Source: VAZQ01 sp963753575
Lineage (GTDB): Bacteria > Pseudomonadota > Alphaproteobacteria > Rhizobiales > Xanthobacteraceae
Assembly (NCBI GenBank): GCA_963753575.1
Contig: CAVWCR010000003.1
Coordinates: 2,046,001-2,110,000, forward strand
Length of the DNA stretch: 64,000 nucleotides
Direction: 5' to 3'
Each line of letters starts with the position of its first letter. The first letter of the stretch is position 1. Under the pieces are notes generated by a model. That model was not told the origin of the DNA and ran no database searches. It was given only the letters and a program-made list of their open reading frames with translations. Of the stretch, positions 35,309 to 43,856 are shown one piece after another. The translations under genes and the position numbers were made by a program.

Positions 35309-35967
35309 GTGATCGACGTCTATACCTGGACAACCGGCAACAGCCGCAAGGTTCCGATCTTCCTCGAAGAGGCCGAAGTCCCGTACCGGCTGCACATGGT
35401 CAACATCCGCACCGGCGACGAGTTCAAGCCGGAGTTCGTCGCGATTTGCCCGAACAGCAAGGTGCCGGCCATCGTCGATCAGGACGGACCTGGCGGCAAG
35501 CCGCTGTCGCTGTTCGAGTCGGGCGCGATCCTGATCTATCTTGCCGACAAATATGGCAAGTTCATCGGCAAGGATGCCGCCGAGCGCTATCGCACTATCG
35601 AATGGGGTGATGTTTCAGATGGCCAACGTCGGGCCGCTGTTCGGGCAAGCCAATCACTTCCTCAACAAAGCGCCCGAAAAGATGCCCTACGCGATCGAGC
35701 GTTATGTCAAGGAATCCGCGCGGCTCTACAAGGTCCTCGATGATCGCCTGGCGAAGGTCGAGTATCTTGCCGGCGACTACTCGATTGCCGACATGACGAC
35801 CTATGTGTGGGTGCGCAACCCGAAGCATCAGGCGCAGACGCTCGAACTCTTATCCTAACGTCAAGCGCTGGTTCGACGCGATCCACGCGCGTCCCGCGGT
35901 GCAGCGCGCGCACAAGACCGTCGAAGCGGCCGCCGAGCAGCATCTCGCGCTCAAGAAGGCGGGCTGA
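35309..35967 (+). pseudogene. Glutathione S-transferase with two one-base frameshifts
   Basis: The N-terminal GST domain is clear: VYTWTTGNSRKVPIFLEEAEVPYRLHMVNI, NSKVPAIVD and LFESGAILIYLADKYGKF. The frame then shifts at the GGGG run 35604-35607, so that WVMFQMANVGPLFGQANHF continues one frame over, and again at the TT at 35850-35851, so that LYPNVKRWFDAIHARPAVQRA continues to the stop at 35965-35967. Both are single-base insertions. Repaired, the protein would be about 218 residues, a normal YfcG/beta-type GST. Start is a GTG with an AAAGGAGAACAGC ribosome site. Two insertions in runs within 250 nt look like read errors, but a pseudogene cannot be excluded. Confidence 0.83.
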
Positions 35968-36094
35968 GCGTCGCGCGGCGCATCGTCACACTCAGCAAGC
36001 TCCGCGCGAACAAATTCCCGTTACAGACTCACAGGTGCCACATTCTTTTGAGAGGAGAATGGAACCCAAGCTTTCCTGACAGCGTTGCGTACCC

Positions 36095-36589
36095 ATGCCG
36101 CGGCCGCGTACTGGAGACCAAGAAGCGTGGACGATTCCCGTCTTGGGTTATCTCAGCGGGTACCTTGCCTTCATGGCCGGTATCTTCCTGCTGCTGTACT
36201 GGCTGTTCCAACCGGTGACGGTCGTGAATGCGGGTGTGGCGGCCTACGTTCCACCTGCGAAGACGCGCTTGGTACCTGGCCCTCGCAAGATGGACGCACC
36301 GGAACTGGTCGGGTTGGAGCCGCTGCCCCGGGTGGAGCAATCTCCGCTTCAGGCCCTCGCCAAGGGCAGCGAGACATCAACAGCAACGCCACCGAAGCAA
36401 GCAACCCGCAAGCGCGCCCGCAAACGCCCACGCTACGAAGAGCAGGTCGAGATTCAGCAGCGCCGTTGGGGCTTCGCGCCTGATCGCGACCGCCCGGACC
36501 GGCGCTATCGGCGAGACAATCGTTATCGCGACAACGGCCGATCTCGGCAGCGCAATGGATATTGGCAGCGCGACTACCGCCCCTGGTGA
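36095..36589 (+). CDS. Small membrane protein with basic, arginine-rich tail
   Basis: This 164-residue protein is not recognised beyond its shape. Residues 1-12 are polar, one TM helix lies at about 15-42 (PVLGYLSGYLAFMAGIFLLLYWLF), a proline-rich linker follows, then a strongly basic tail (KQATRKRARKRPRY; RRYRRDNRYRDNGRSRQRNGY). The tail composition suggests a nucleic-acid or cell-wall interacting segment, or low-complexity disorder. It stands alone between a broken GST and the ligAB genes, convergent with ligB. No strong ribosome site is evident. Confidence 0.5.
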   Translation: MPRPRTGDQEAWTIPVLGYLSGYLAFMAGIFLLLYWLFQPVTVVNAGVAAYVPPAKTRLVPGPRKMDAPELVGLEPLPRVEQSPLQALAKGSETSTATPPKQATRKRARKRPRYEEQVEIQQRRWGFAPDRDRPDRRYRRDNRYRDNGRSRQRNGYWQRDYRPW

Positions 36590-36610
36590 TAGTCGCCCCC
36601 GCCCAGATCT

Positions 36611-37468
36611 TCAGGCCGCCTGCCGGGCCGCTTCCGCGTGATTGTCCAGCACAACCGTCGCTGCCGCCGTATTCGAGATCGGGATGTGGTAGTTGCGATG
36701 CGCCTGCGTCACCTGTCCGGTCAGCGCACCTCGCATCGCCATCCAATTCAGGAACTCCACCCCCTGTGCGCCGGCGAGCGCAACAAAGTCATGGATTGAA
36801 TAGCGCGTGAGCGCCTCAGGCTCATTGACAATCTTGTCGAGGCAGAGCTGGTCGAACTCCTTGTTGATGTAGCCTGCTCGCGCCCCGTCGAGCTGGTGCG
36901 AGAGCCCACCGGTGCCCACGATCATCACCCGTAGATCCTGCGGGAAGGATTCGATTGCGCGGCCGACCGACTGTCCTAGTTTAAGACAGCGCGCGAGTGA
37001 CGGCAGCGGATGCTGCACCGTGTTGACGGATATGGGCACGATCTTCACCGGCCAATTGCCCGGCCACATCAGTTCCAGCGGGATCGTCACCGCGTGATCG
37101 ATCAGCATCTCCTGGCACATCGTGATGTCGAACTCGTCGGCGACGAGCGCATTGATCAGGTGCCATGACAGAGCCGGGTCTCCTGCCGCCGGTCGCGCCA
37201 CCGGAATGCCCCAGCCTTCGTCCTCGTTGCGGTATTCCTTTGCTGCACCGACCGCAAAGGTCGGCAACTTGTCCAGAAAGAAGTTCAGCCCGTGGTCGTT
37301 ATAGAAAATCACCGCGACATCGGGCTTTTCCCGCGCCAGCCACTCGTGCACAAAATCGAAGCCTTTGAAGAAAGGTTTCCAGTACGGATCGTCGTACTTC
37401 TTGTCCGCGATCGCCTTTCCGATCGAGGGAACGTGTGTGGTTGCAACGCCGCCGATGATCTTGGCCAT
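36611..37468 (-). CDS. ligB: Protocatechuate 4,5-dioxygenase beta subunit-like extradiol dioxygenase (LigB)
   Basis: This 285-residue class III extradiol dioxygenase opens catechol-type rings next to the hydroxyls using Fe(II). Iron ligands are visible as H12 in VATTHVPSIG and a histidine near residue 59 in FYNDHGLNFFLD; the conserved TGGLSHQLDG block follows. The ATG at 37468 has a clear ribosome site (GGGAGGTAGAC) overlapping the ligA end, so the subunits are translated together. Substrate could be protocatechuate or a related phenol such as gallate; downstream lig genes are absent. Confidence 0.85.
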   Translation of the reverse strand: MAKIIGGVATTHVPSIGKAIADKKYDDPYWKPFFKGFDFVHEWLAREKPDVAVIFYNDHGLNFFLDKLPTFAVGAAKEYRNEDEGWGIPVARPAAGDPALSWHLINALVADEFDITMCQEMLIDHAVTIPLELMWPGNWPVKIVPISVNTVQHPLPSLARCLKLGQSVGRAIESFPQDLRVMIVGTGGLSHQLDGARAGYINKEFDQLCLDKIVNEPEALTRYSIHDFVALAGAQGVEFLNWMAMRGALTGQVTQAHRNYHIPISNTAAATVVLDNHAEAARQAA

Positions 37469-37470
37469 GT

Positions 37471-37809
37471 CTACCTCCCGGCCGCAGCAAGTTTCGCCTT
37501 GAATTCCTCGACGCTCATTCCGGTCTGCTGCGCGCCTATATCCTGCACGTTGAGGCCGAAAATCCCCGCGAACTTGGCGAGATAATAAACATTGCCGCCG
37601 GCCTCGATCAGCTTGAGCACATTGCGCCCCTTGATGGCCGCCCACTGCTCATCGTTGAGGCCGTATTTGCGGCAATAGGCGTCTTCATCCTTCAGAAACG
37701 CCGTGCGATTCTCCGCGCTGTTGAAGGAAAAACACATTCGGTTAAGCGCAAAACCTTTCTGCGCCTGCTCACCGTCGAACATGGTGGTGCCAGCAATGTC
37801 CTGCGTCAT
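37471..37809 (-). CDS. ligA: Protocatechuate 4,5-dioxygenase alpha subunit (LigA)
   Basis: This 112-residue small subunit shapes the active-site lid of the LigAB dioxygenase. It shows LNRMCFSFNSAENRTAFLKDEDAYCRKYGLNDEQWAAIKGRN, the classic LigA-family run, then LIEAGGNVYYLAKFAGIFGL. Its stop lies 2 nt before the ligB start. A TTGACCTAGGTCAA palindrome sits about 65 nt upstream. Good match to the family. Confidence 0.88.
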   Translation of the reverse strand: MTQDIAGTTMFDGEQAQKGFALNRMCFSFNSAENRTAFLKDEDAYCRKYGLNDEQWAAIKGRNVLKLIEAGGNVYYLAKFAGIFGLNVQDIGAQQTGMSVEEFKAKLAAAGR

Positions 37810-37873
37810 GGCCAGTCCCTGCCCTAAACAATATCGTTACGCCTGAAACTAAGTCCGTGGGCGGGCGCGATCT

Positions 37874-37887
37874 TTGACCTAGGTCAA
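37874..37887. promoter_or_regulatory. Perfect 14-bp palindrome TTGACCTAGGTCAA upstream of ligAB
   Basis: The sequence fits the FNR/FixK half-site layout (TTGAY-N4-RTCAA). It overlaps the stop codon of benE and is centred 71 nt upstream of the ligA start, a suitable distance for activator binding upstream of a ligAB promoter. The match could be chance; no binding is shown. Confidence 0.5.
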
Positions 37888-39122
37888 GTGGTCGGCGGGA
37901 CCTCCCCCAAGGATTTGAAATCACTACGTTCTGACGCCCACGACACAGCGACGCCGATGAGCACCGCCCAGAACGGCGCGCCGATGGAGAAGATCGGGAC
38001 ATTCGCCACCGTTACCAGGAAGCAGACGGTCGCGCCGAGCGTGAAGCCGCCATTGAACGAGACCACAAAGGCACGCTCCAGCACCCGCAGGAGGGCCAAC
38101 CCCGCCAGCGTTGCAATGAACGCCTTGGGTGTCGCCAGCATCAGCCGGGTGACCAGTGGCGCGAAGATGCCGAACAAGAGCGCGAATAGCGCCACCATGA
38201 CGCCCGCGGCGTATTGCTTATCCCTTTCGCCGACGCTGGAGATGATCGCATTGACCGGGCCGGTGAGGCACGTCGATACCGTACCAACCAGCGCGGCGAT
38301 CAGTGAGCCGAGCCCGCAAGCCGCTGTAACTGCATTGACCGGCGGCTTGTGACCGGCGGCCTCGAGCACCACAAAACCTTGCGCGTTCTGCGCTGCCAGC
38401 ACCGTGATCGTCAGTGGCAGGACCAGTTCCAGCATGGCGGCCCAGGAGAATTCCGGCACGTAGAGATTTGGCCTCGCCAGCACAGACGCGATCGGCTCAC
38501 CCAGATTGAATGCGCCCAGGACAATGATCGCAAGAATGCCGACGAGCAGCGCACCCAGCACCGGCGGCACCACGCGGCCAAACCGGGTCAGTACCGAAAG
38601 CAGCAGGAATACGGCGGTCATCGGAGCCGCGATCAAGGCATCGTCGCGGATCGCAAAGATCAGGTTCAGGCCGAACTGGAGGAAGACGCCCGCCACCATC
38701 GCCATGACGATCGGCATCGGCAGCCGGCTCATGCAGGCGCGCATCCATCCGCTCAGCCCGATGACGAGCATCAGCGCACCGGTCGCGTAGTAGGCGCCGA
38801 TGACCTGAGCAAAACTCAAATGATCGAGCGCTTGGCCGACCAGAACCGTACCCGGGATGGTCCAGAAGAAGACCAGGGGCTGGCGGTAGATCAGGCAGAA
38901 CACGAGCGAAATGACGCCGTTGATAAAGAAGCAGCCAAACAACCAGGAGGCGATGTCGGTCTCGGCGAGCGAGCCTTGCTGGCTCGCCGTCAGAATGATC
39001 GCGACCGGAGCCGACGCCGCAAACAGAAAGGCGACAACCGCATTGACGAGATAGACGCCGCCAAAGCCACTGAGCAAGTGCGCCCGATCGAACTTGAAGC
39101 TTTCCGGCCGTTCAATCGTCAT
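37884..39122 (-). CDS. benE: Benzoate/H+ symporter, BenE family
   Basis: This 412-residue membrane protein has about 12 hydrophobic segments, for example VYLVNAVVAFLFAASAPVAIIL, FFINGVISLVFCLIY, VMAMVAGVFLQFGLNLIF and LGALLVGILAIIVLGAF. The BenE hallmarks are LVFFWTIPGTVLVG near residue 83 and the GFVVLEAAGHKPPVNAVTAACG block. It probably imports benzoate or a related aromatic acid with protons. It lies 16 nt after the aldehyde dehydrogenase gene and 74 nt before ligA on the same strand, forming an aromatic-degradation block. Confidence 0.9.
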   Translation of the reverse strand: MTIERPESFKFDRAHLLSGFGGVYLVNAVVAFLFAASAPVAIILTASQQGSLAETDIASWLFGCFFINGVISLVFCLIYRQPLVFFWTIPGTVLVGQALDHLSFAQVIGAYYATGALMLVIGLSGWMRACMSRLPMPIVMAMVAGVFLQFGLNLIFAIRDDALIAAPMTAVFLLLSVLTRFGRVVPPVLGALLVGILAIIVLGAFNLGEPIASVLARPNLYVPEFSWAAMLELVLPLTITVLAAQNAQGFVVLEAAGHKPPVNAVTAACGLGSLIAALVGTVSTCLTGPVNAIISSVGERDKQYAAGVMVALFALLFGIFAPLVTRLMLATPKAFIATLAGLALLRVLERAFVVSFNGGFTLGATVCFLVTVANVPIFSIGAPFWAVLIGVAVSWASERSDFKSLGEVPPTT

Positions 39123-39138
39123 GGCGCAATCGGCAATG

Positions 39139-40713
39139 TCAGTGCAGGTTTGCCGCTGTCGCCTGCAGGCTCGCCAGGAGATCGCTCGAGCCTTGCACCG
39201 CGAGCCGCTGGTGGTAGAGGCGCAGCCCGTAGAGCCCGCCCAGTTCCTCGCCGTTGCCGGCGCGGCCGGGGCCGCCGTGATTGCATTGCGGCATGACGAT
39301 GCCGTGGCCCGTGTGCGCGGATGCGATCGCGGGATCGATCACCAGGAGCCGGCCGTGGCTCGGACCGATCTCGCTCACCATCCGCGCGAGGAAACCTTGG
39401 TCTTCGCCATAGATCGACGCTACCAGCGAGCCGCCGCCAAGTGCGATCAGGCTCGCCGCCTGGTTCTCGTCGCGATAGGGTACGACGGTCGCGGCCGGAC
39501 CGAACACCTCGACTTCATGCACGGCGCGCGCAGCGCCGGCGTCGCCGAGCTTGAGCAGTGTCGGCGCTACGAATGCTGACTTGTCGCGATCGATGCCCGC
39601 GAGCGCGGGCGGCTCGGCGCCGCCGCAGACGATCGTGGCTTCCGTCGCGAGGCGGCGGATGCCGTCGAAGGCGGCCGCCTGCTGGCCGCGCGTCACCAGC
39701 GGGCCCATGCGGGTGTCGTCGTGGCGCGGATCGCCGACCTTGGTGCCGTTGAGCTTGGCGGCAAGCGCATCCGCAATCGCGTCCGCCTTGTCGGCCGGCA
39801 CAAAGATGCGGCGGATCGCCGTGCATTTCTGGCCGGCCTTCACCGTCATCTCGCGCACCACCTCGCGCATGAAAGCGTCGAATGCCGCACCACCACCAGC
39901 CGCGTCGGGCGCCAATACGGCAGCATTGATCGAGTCCGCCTCGATGTTCACCGGCACGCTCTTGGCCAGCACCTTGGCGTGGCCGCGCACACGCATGGCG
40001 GTGTCAGCCGAGCCTGTGAACGCAATCACGTCATCGGACGTGACAGCAGCCAGGAGGTCGCCAGCGCTGCCCACCAAAAGATTGAGCGCGCCGTCGGGCA
40101 ACACCCTGGCCGCGATCACGTCGCGCACCATCTCGTGGGCGAGCAGCGCTGTCGCGGACGCAGGCTTGGCAACAATCGGCACGCCCGCGATCAGCGCGAC
40201 CGCTGCCTTCTCCCACAGGCCCCAGCTCGGAAAGTTGAAGGCGTTGATATGCACGGCGACGCCGCGGCGCGGCACCATCAGGTGGATCGCCTGGTAGTTT
40301 TCCGCCTTCGCCAGCCGCACCGGCTTTTCGTCAAGAAGCGCGCGGGTCTCGCCCAGGGAGGCTGCAAGGCGCGCATAGTATTTCAGCGTGCCGATGCCAC
40401 CATCGATGTCGATCGCCGCATCCGCTTTGGTGTTGCCCGAATTGGCGATCGCGATGCCTTCATACTTGGCGCGGTTGGCGACGAGCACATCGGCGACCGC
40501 ACCGACGAGCTTCGCGCGCGCCGCGTAGCCCATGCCGCGCAGCGCACCCTGCCCCTCCCGGCGCGCGAACGCGAGCGCGCCCTTAAGGTCGAGCCCTCGC
40601 GCCGAGGCGGTCGCGAGCGCCTCGCCGGTGACCGGATCGACCAGTGTTGTTTCGATGCCCTCACCGCGCGACCAGCGCCCCGACAGATAGCTCTCCAGAG
40701 TCTGCGACGACAT
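39139..40713 (-). CDS. Aldehyde dehydrogenase, PaaZ/BoxD-like
   Basis: This 524-residue NAD(P)-dependent dehydrogenase matches the dehydrogenase part of PaaZ and BoxD: opening LESYLSGRWSRGEG, VHINAFNFPSWGLWEKAAVALIAGVPIVAKPA, and catalytic cysteine in VKAGQKCTAIRRIFVP. BoxD oxidises 3,4-dehydroadipyl-CoA semialdehyde in the aerobic benzoyl-CoA pathway; PaaZ acts in phenylacetate breakdown but carries a hydratase domain that is absent here. Adjacency to benE favours a BoxD role, but box ring-epoxidase genes are not in the window. The start is an ATG at 40713 with a GAGGTG ribosome site. Confidence 0.82.
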   Translation of the reverse strand: MSSQTLESYLSGRWSRGEGIETTLVDPVTGEALATASARGLDLKGALAFARREGQGALRGMGYAARAKLVGAVADVLVANRAKYEGIAIANSGNTKADAAIDIDGGIGTLKYYARLAASLGETRALLDEKPVRLAKAENYQAIHLMVPRRGVAVHINAFNFPSWGLWEKAAVALIAGVPIVAKPASATALLAHEMVRDVIAARVLPDGALNLLVGSAGDLLAAVTSDDVIAFTGSADTAMRVRGHAKVLAKSVPVNIEADSINAAVLAPDAAGGGAAFDAFMREVVREMTVKAGQKCTAIRRIFVPADKADAIADALAAKLNGTKVGDPRHDDTRMGPLVTRGQQAAAFDGIRRLATEATIVCGGAEPPALAGIDRDKSAFVAPTLLKLGDAGAARAVHEVEVFGPAATVVPYRDENQAASLIALGGGSLVASIYGEDQGFLARMVSEIGPSHGRLLVIDPAIASAHTGHGIVMPQCNHGGPGRAGNGEELGGLYGLRLYHQRLAVQGSSDLLASLQATAANLH

Positions 40714-40851
40714 GAACACCTCGGGTGGCTGATTTCAGGGCGACTTCCCCGCTATAGGAGAGCGCAGCATGGCTTTCAACCGCTTCGCGCGGATTTACCC
40801 GCCGGCCGAAACGGCGCATAGTCGCCCGCAAACGACACACGCGGAGGAGAC

Positions 40852-41892
40852 ATGCGCTGCCTACGCCCCCTTGCGCTCAGCCTCATGATTGTGGCCGCGG
40901 CTGCGTCGGCGAGCCGCGCTGACACTTACCGGCCCGATCCGAAGCTGCTCGAGGCCGCCCAGAAGGAAGGCGAGGTCGTCCTCTACACCACCCAAATCGT
41001 CGACCAGATCGTGCGGCCTCTGATCAAGGTGTTTCAGGGCGCCGCTCCCGGCGTGCAGGTCAAGTACGTGCGCTCCAACGGTCTGGGGCTGGTCGTGCGC
41101 CTGACCAACGAGGCCCGCGCCGGCCGCGTACAATCCGACGCCTGGTGCATGGTCGACGGCGTGCAGGCGCTGCTGAAAGGCGGCCTTGCGACGGAATTCG
41201 AGGTCGCCCACGCGAAGGGACTGCCGCCCGGGCTAGTGGATGCCAAGAAGCGCTGGATTGCCATCAACACGGGTGTACGCTCCGCCGCCTACAACACGCA
41301 ACTCATCCCGAAGGAACACGCCCCTCGCACCTATCAGGACCTGCTCAATCCGCGCTTCAAGGGCAAGATCGTCTGGAATCCAAAATCGATGACGGGGGCC
41401 TGGGGATTCATCTCGACGGTGATCAAAGGCATGGGCGATGAGCGGGGCATGGCCTATCTGCGCGCGCTCGCCAAGCAGGAGATCGTGCCGCTGCCGATCG
41501 CGATCCGCGCCGTGCTCGATCGCGTCATCGCCGGCGAATACGCGATCGGCCTTGAAATGAACAATACCCACGTGGCGATCAGCGCCGCGCACGGCGCGCC
41601 GATCGCCTGGGTCCCGCTCGACCACGTGACCGAGACGCTGCAGGTCGCGGGCGTCACCAAGGGGGCGCCGCATCCCAACGCAGCCAGGCTGTTCATCGAC
41701 TTCATGGTCTCCAAGGCCGGGCAAGAGATCTTGCGCGACAACGACTATCTGCCGATGCACCCGGATGTTCCGGCACGCATTCCCGAACTCAAGCCCAAGC
41801 AGGGCGGCTTCAAGTCGATCGTCTACACGCCCGACAACCTGGAAACCGAGACCGCACGCTGGAATAAGATCTATGACGATCTGTTCCGCTGA
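40852..41892 (+). CDS. Periplasmic binding protein, iron/spermidine-type family 1
   Basis: This 346-residue extracellular solute-binding protein has a signal peptide at about 1-23 (LRPLALSLMIVAAAASASRA). The start EGEVVLYTTQIVDQIVRPLIKVFQ and the C-terminal ARLFIDFMVSKAGQEILRDNDYLPMHPDVP are typical of Fe3+- and polycarboxylate-type family-1 binding proteins. It closely resembles the next gene, showing tandem duplication. A strong ribosome site (CGGAGGAGAC) precedes it. The tyrosine ligands of true ferric-binding proteins are not evident, so an organic ligand is more likely. Permease genes are absent. Confidence 0.82.
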   Translation: MRCLRPLALSLMIVAAAASASRADTYRPDPKLLEAAQKEGEVVLYTTQIVDQIVRPLIKVFQGAAPGVQVKYVRSNGLGLVVRLTNEARAGRVQSDAWCMVDGVQALLKGGLATEFEVAHAKGLPPGLVDAKKRWIAINTGVRSAAYNTQLIPKEHAPRTYQDLLNPRFKGKIVWNPKSMTGAWGFISTVIKGMGDERGMAYLRALAKQEIVPLPIAIRAVLDRVIAGEYAIGLEMNNTHVAISAAHGAPIAWVPLDHVTETLQVAGVTKGAPHPNAARLFIDFMVSKAGQEILRDNDYLPMHPDVPARIPELKPKQGGFKSIVYTPDNLETETARWNKIYDDLFR

Positions 41893-41968
41893 CGGCCACG
41901 CGGGGCGCGGACGCGCAAACCGCCTTAGCCCAATCGCCCAGGCGGGGCACAAAAGGCCAAGAGGAAAC

Positions 41969-43000
41969 ATGCTGCGCGCCCTCGTCGCAATCATTGTCCT
42001 GCTTGAGCTGTGTCCCGCGCACGCCGCCGAGCCCTACCGGCCCGATCCTGCGCTGGTCGAGGCGGCACGCAAGGAAGGCCAGGTGCTCTGGTACACCACG
42101 CTGATCGTGAACCAGATCGTGCGGCCGCTGATCCACGCCTTTCAAAGCCAGGTGCCGGGCGTCGAGGTTACGTTCGTGCGCATCGACAGCGGGAAGCAGG
42201 TCGTGCGGCTGATGAACGAGGCCAAGGTCGGCCGGGTCCAGGCCGACGTCTGGTCGATCATCAACGGCGTTGCACCGCTTGCCCGCAACAATGTCGTGGC
42301 GCCCTTCGACATCGCGAGCGCGCGAGGGCTGCCGGCAACGCTGGTTGATCCCGGCCGGCGCTGGATCGCCACCAACCTCGCGACCCGGTCGCTCGGGCAC
42401 AACACCCAGCTGGTGCCGCCGGATCAGGCGCCGAAGACCTACCACGATCTGCTAGACCCGCGCTGGAAAGGCGCGTTCGTCTGGAACCCGAACGCGATGA
42501 CAGGCGCCTGGGGCTTCATCGCCACCGTGCTGCGCCACATGGGCGAGGCGCAAGGGCTCGCCTATCTGCGCAAGCTCGCCAAGCAGAACATCACGCCGCT
42601 GCCGATCGCCACCCGCGCCGTGCTCGATCGCGTCATCGCGGGCGAGTACGCGATGGGGCTCGAAATGGTCAGCGCGCACGTGGCGATCAGCAAGGCCAAG
42701 GGCGCGCCGGTACGCTGGGTCCCGCTCGACGCGGTGACGACGACGCTGCAGGTCGCGGGCGTGACCACCGGCGGCCCGCATCCCAACGCCGGGCGGCTGT
42801 TCCTCGACTTCATCACCTCGCGCGCGGGCCAGGAGATCTTTCGCGAGGCCAACTACATCCCGATGCGTCCCGACGTTCCGGCCAAGGATCCCACGATGAA
42901 GGCGGAACAGGGCGGCTTCAAGTCGATCGTGCTGAGCCCGGAAGAAGTCGACACCAACGCCAAGCGCTATCAGGCGATCTACCAGGACATCTTTGGCTGA
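41969..43000 (+). CDS. Paralogous family-1 periplasmic binding protein
   Basis: This 343-residue protein is homologous to the preceding gene along its length: YRPDPALVEAARKEGQVLWYTTLIVNQIVRPLI, MTGAWGFIATVLRHMGEAQGLAYL, VLDRVIAGEYAMGLEM and GGPHPNAGRLFLDFITSRAGQEI. A signal peptide lies at about 1-19 (LVAIIVLLELCPAHA). Start ATG 41969 follows an AAGAGGAAAC ribosome site. Two adjacent binding proteins that probably recognise related ligands precede a run of enzymes, suggesting joint uptake and breakdown of one compound class. Ligand unknown. Confidence 0.82.
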   Translation: MLRALVAIIVLLELCPAHAAEPYRPDPALVEAARKEGQVLWYTTLIVNQIVRPLIHAFQSQVPGVEVTFVRIDSGKQVVRLMNEAKVGRVQADVWSIINGVAPLARNNVVAPFDIASARGLPATLVDPGRRWIATNLATRSLGHNTQLVPPDQAPKTYHDLLDPRWKGAFVWNPNAMTGAWGFIATVLRHMGEAQGLAYLRKLAKQNITPLPIATRAVLDRVIAGEYAMGLEMVSAHVAISKAKGAPVRWVPLDAVTTTLQVAGVTTGGPHPNAGRLFLDFITSRAGQEIFREANYIPMRPDVPAKDPTMKAEQGGFKSIVLSPEEVDTNAKRYQAIYQDIFG

Positions 43001-43034
43001 AACCGACACGCGACCACAGGAGAACAAGGCTTCC

Positions 43035-43799
43035 ATGCGAATCTGTTTTCTCAACCAGGCGCCGCGCAAGTCGGCGGCCTATGAAGCCGCCCGGATCGAG
43101 GCGCAACTCAACAGCTATGCCTCGCCCGGCACCAAGGTCGAGATCGTGTTTCCCGACGACTACGAGGGCTCGCAGCTCTACGACACCATCGGCTCGCAGA
43201 GCGTCCTCAACGGCCTGCATCACATGATGGAAACGCCCGCGATTGTGCGCAAGATCTTCTGGGCGGCGGAGAACGGCTACGACGCCGTGATCTCCTCGAA
43301 CACGTTCGATCCCGGCGTCGACGGCGGCCGGCTCGCCGTCGACATTCCGGTGATCGGTCTCCTGCGCACGTCGATGCATGCCGCGCTCACGCTCGCCGAC
43401 CGCGTTGGCATCACGGTGCCGCTCCCTGGCCACGTCCCCTACACGTGGCGCATCCTGCGCAGCTACGGGCTCGACGGCTTCGTAAGCGACATCCGCCCGC
43501 TTGGCATCTACGGCAAGGACATCGCGCAGCGGAAAAACGAGATCTTCGAGATGACCGCGAAGCTCATCCGCGGCCTCATCGACGAGACCCGCGCCGAGAT
43601 CATCCTGCCGCTCGGCGGCGCACTCATTCCTTACGTGGTCAATCCCGATGATCTCGCCAAGGCAACCGGCGCGCAGGTGCTCAACACCAAGGCGATCGGC
43701 ATCCGCTTTGCGGAGATGTGCGTCGCCTGCGGCATGACGCAAAGCGCGCTGACCTATCCCAAGGCGAAACTCAGCTACGACGACTTCACCAACCGCTGA
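43035..43799 (+). CDS. Asp/Glu/hydantoin-racemase-fold protein without the catalytic cysteines
   Basis: This 254-residue protein has the two-domain fold of Asp/Glu/hydantoin racemases and maleate isomerases. In active members a cysteine follows the first DAV strand and another lies in the second half; here the first region reads YDAVISSNTFDPGVDGG and the second EIILPLGGALIPYV, with no cysteine at either place. A decarboxylase, isomerase or non-catalytic role is possible. Start ATG 43035 has an AGGAGAACAAGGC leader. It is 34 nt after the binding protein and 57 nt before an FAD dehydrogenase, all on one strand. Confidence 0.75.
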   Translation: MRICFLNQAPRKSAAYEAARIEAQLNSYASPGTKVEIVFPDDYEGSQLYDTIGSQSVLNGLHHMMETPAIVRKIFWAAENGYDAVISSNTFDPGVDGGRLAVDIPVIGLLRTSMHAALTLADRVGITVPLPGHVPYTWRILRSYGLDGFVSDIRPLGIYGKDIAQRKNEIFEMTAKLIRGLIDETRAEIILPLGGALIPYVVNPDDLAKATGAQVLNTKAIGIRFAEMCVACGMTQSALTYPKAKLSYDDFTNR

Positions 43800-43856
43800 T
43801 CAATTCCGCCGCCCAAATAAACCAAGAGAAGATTAAAGAGAAAATAGAGCAGGAAA

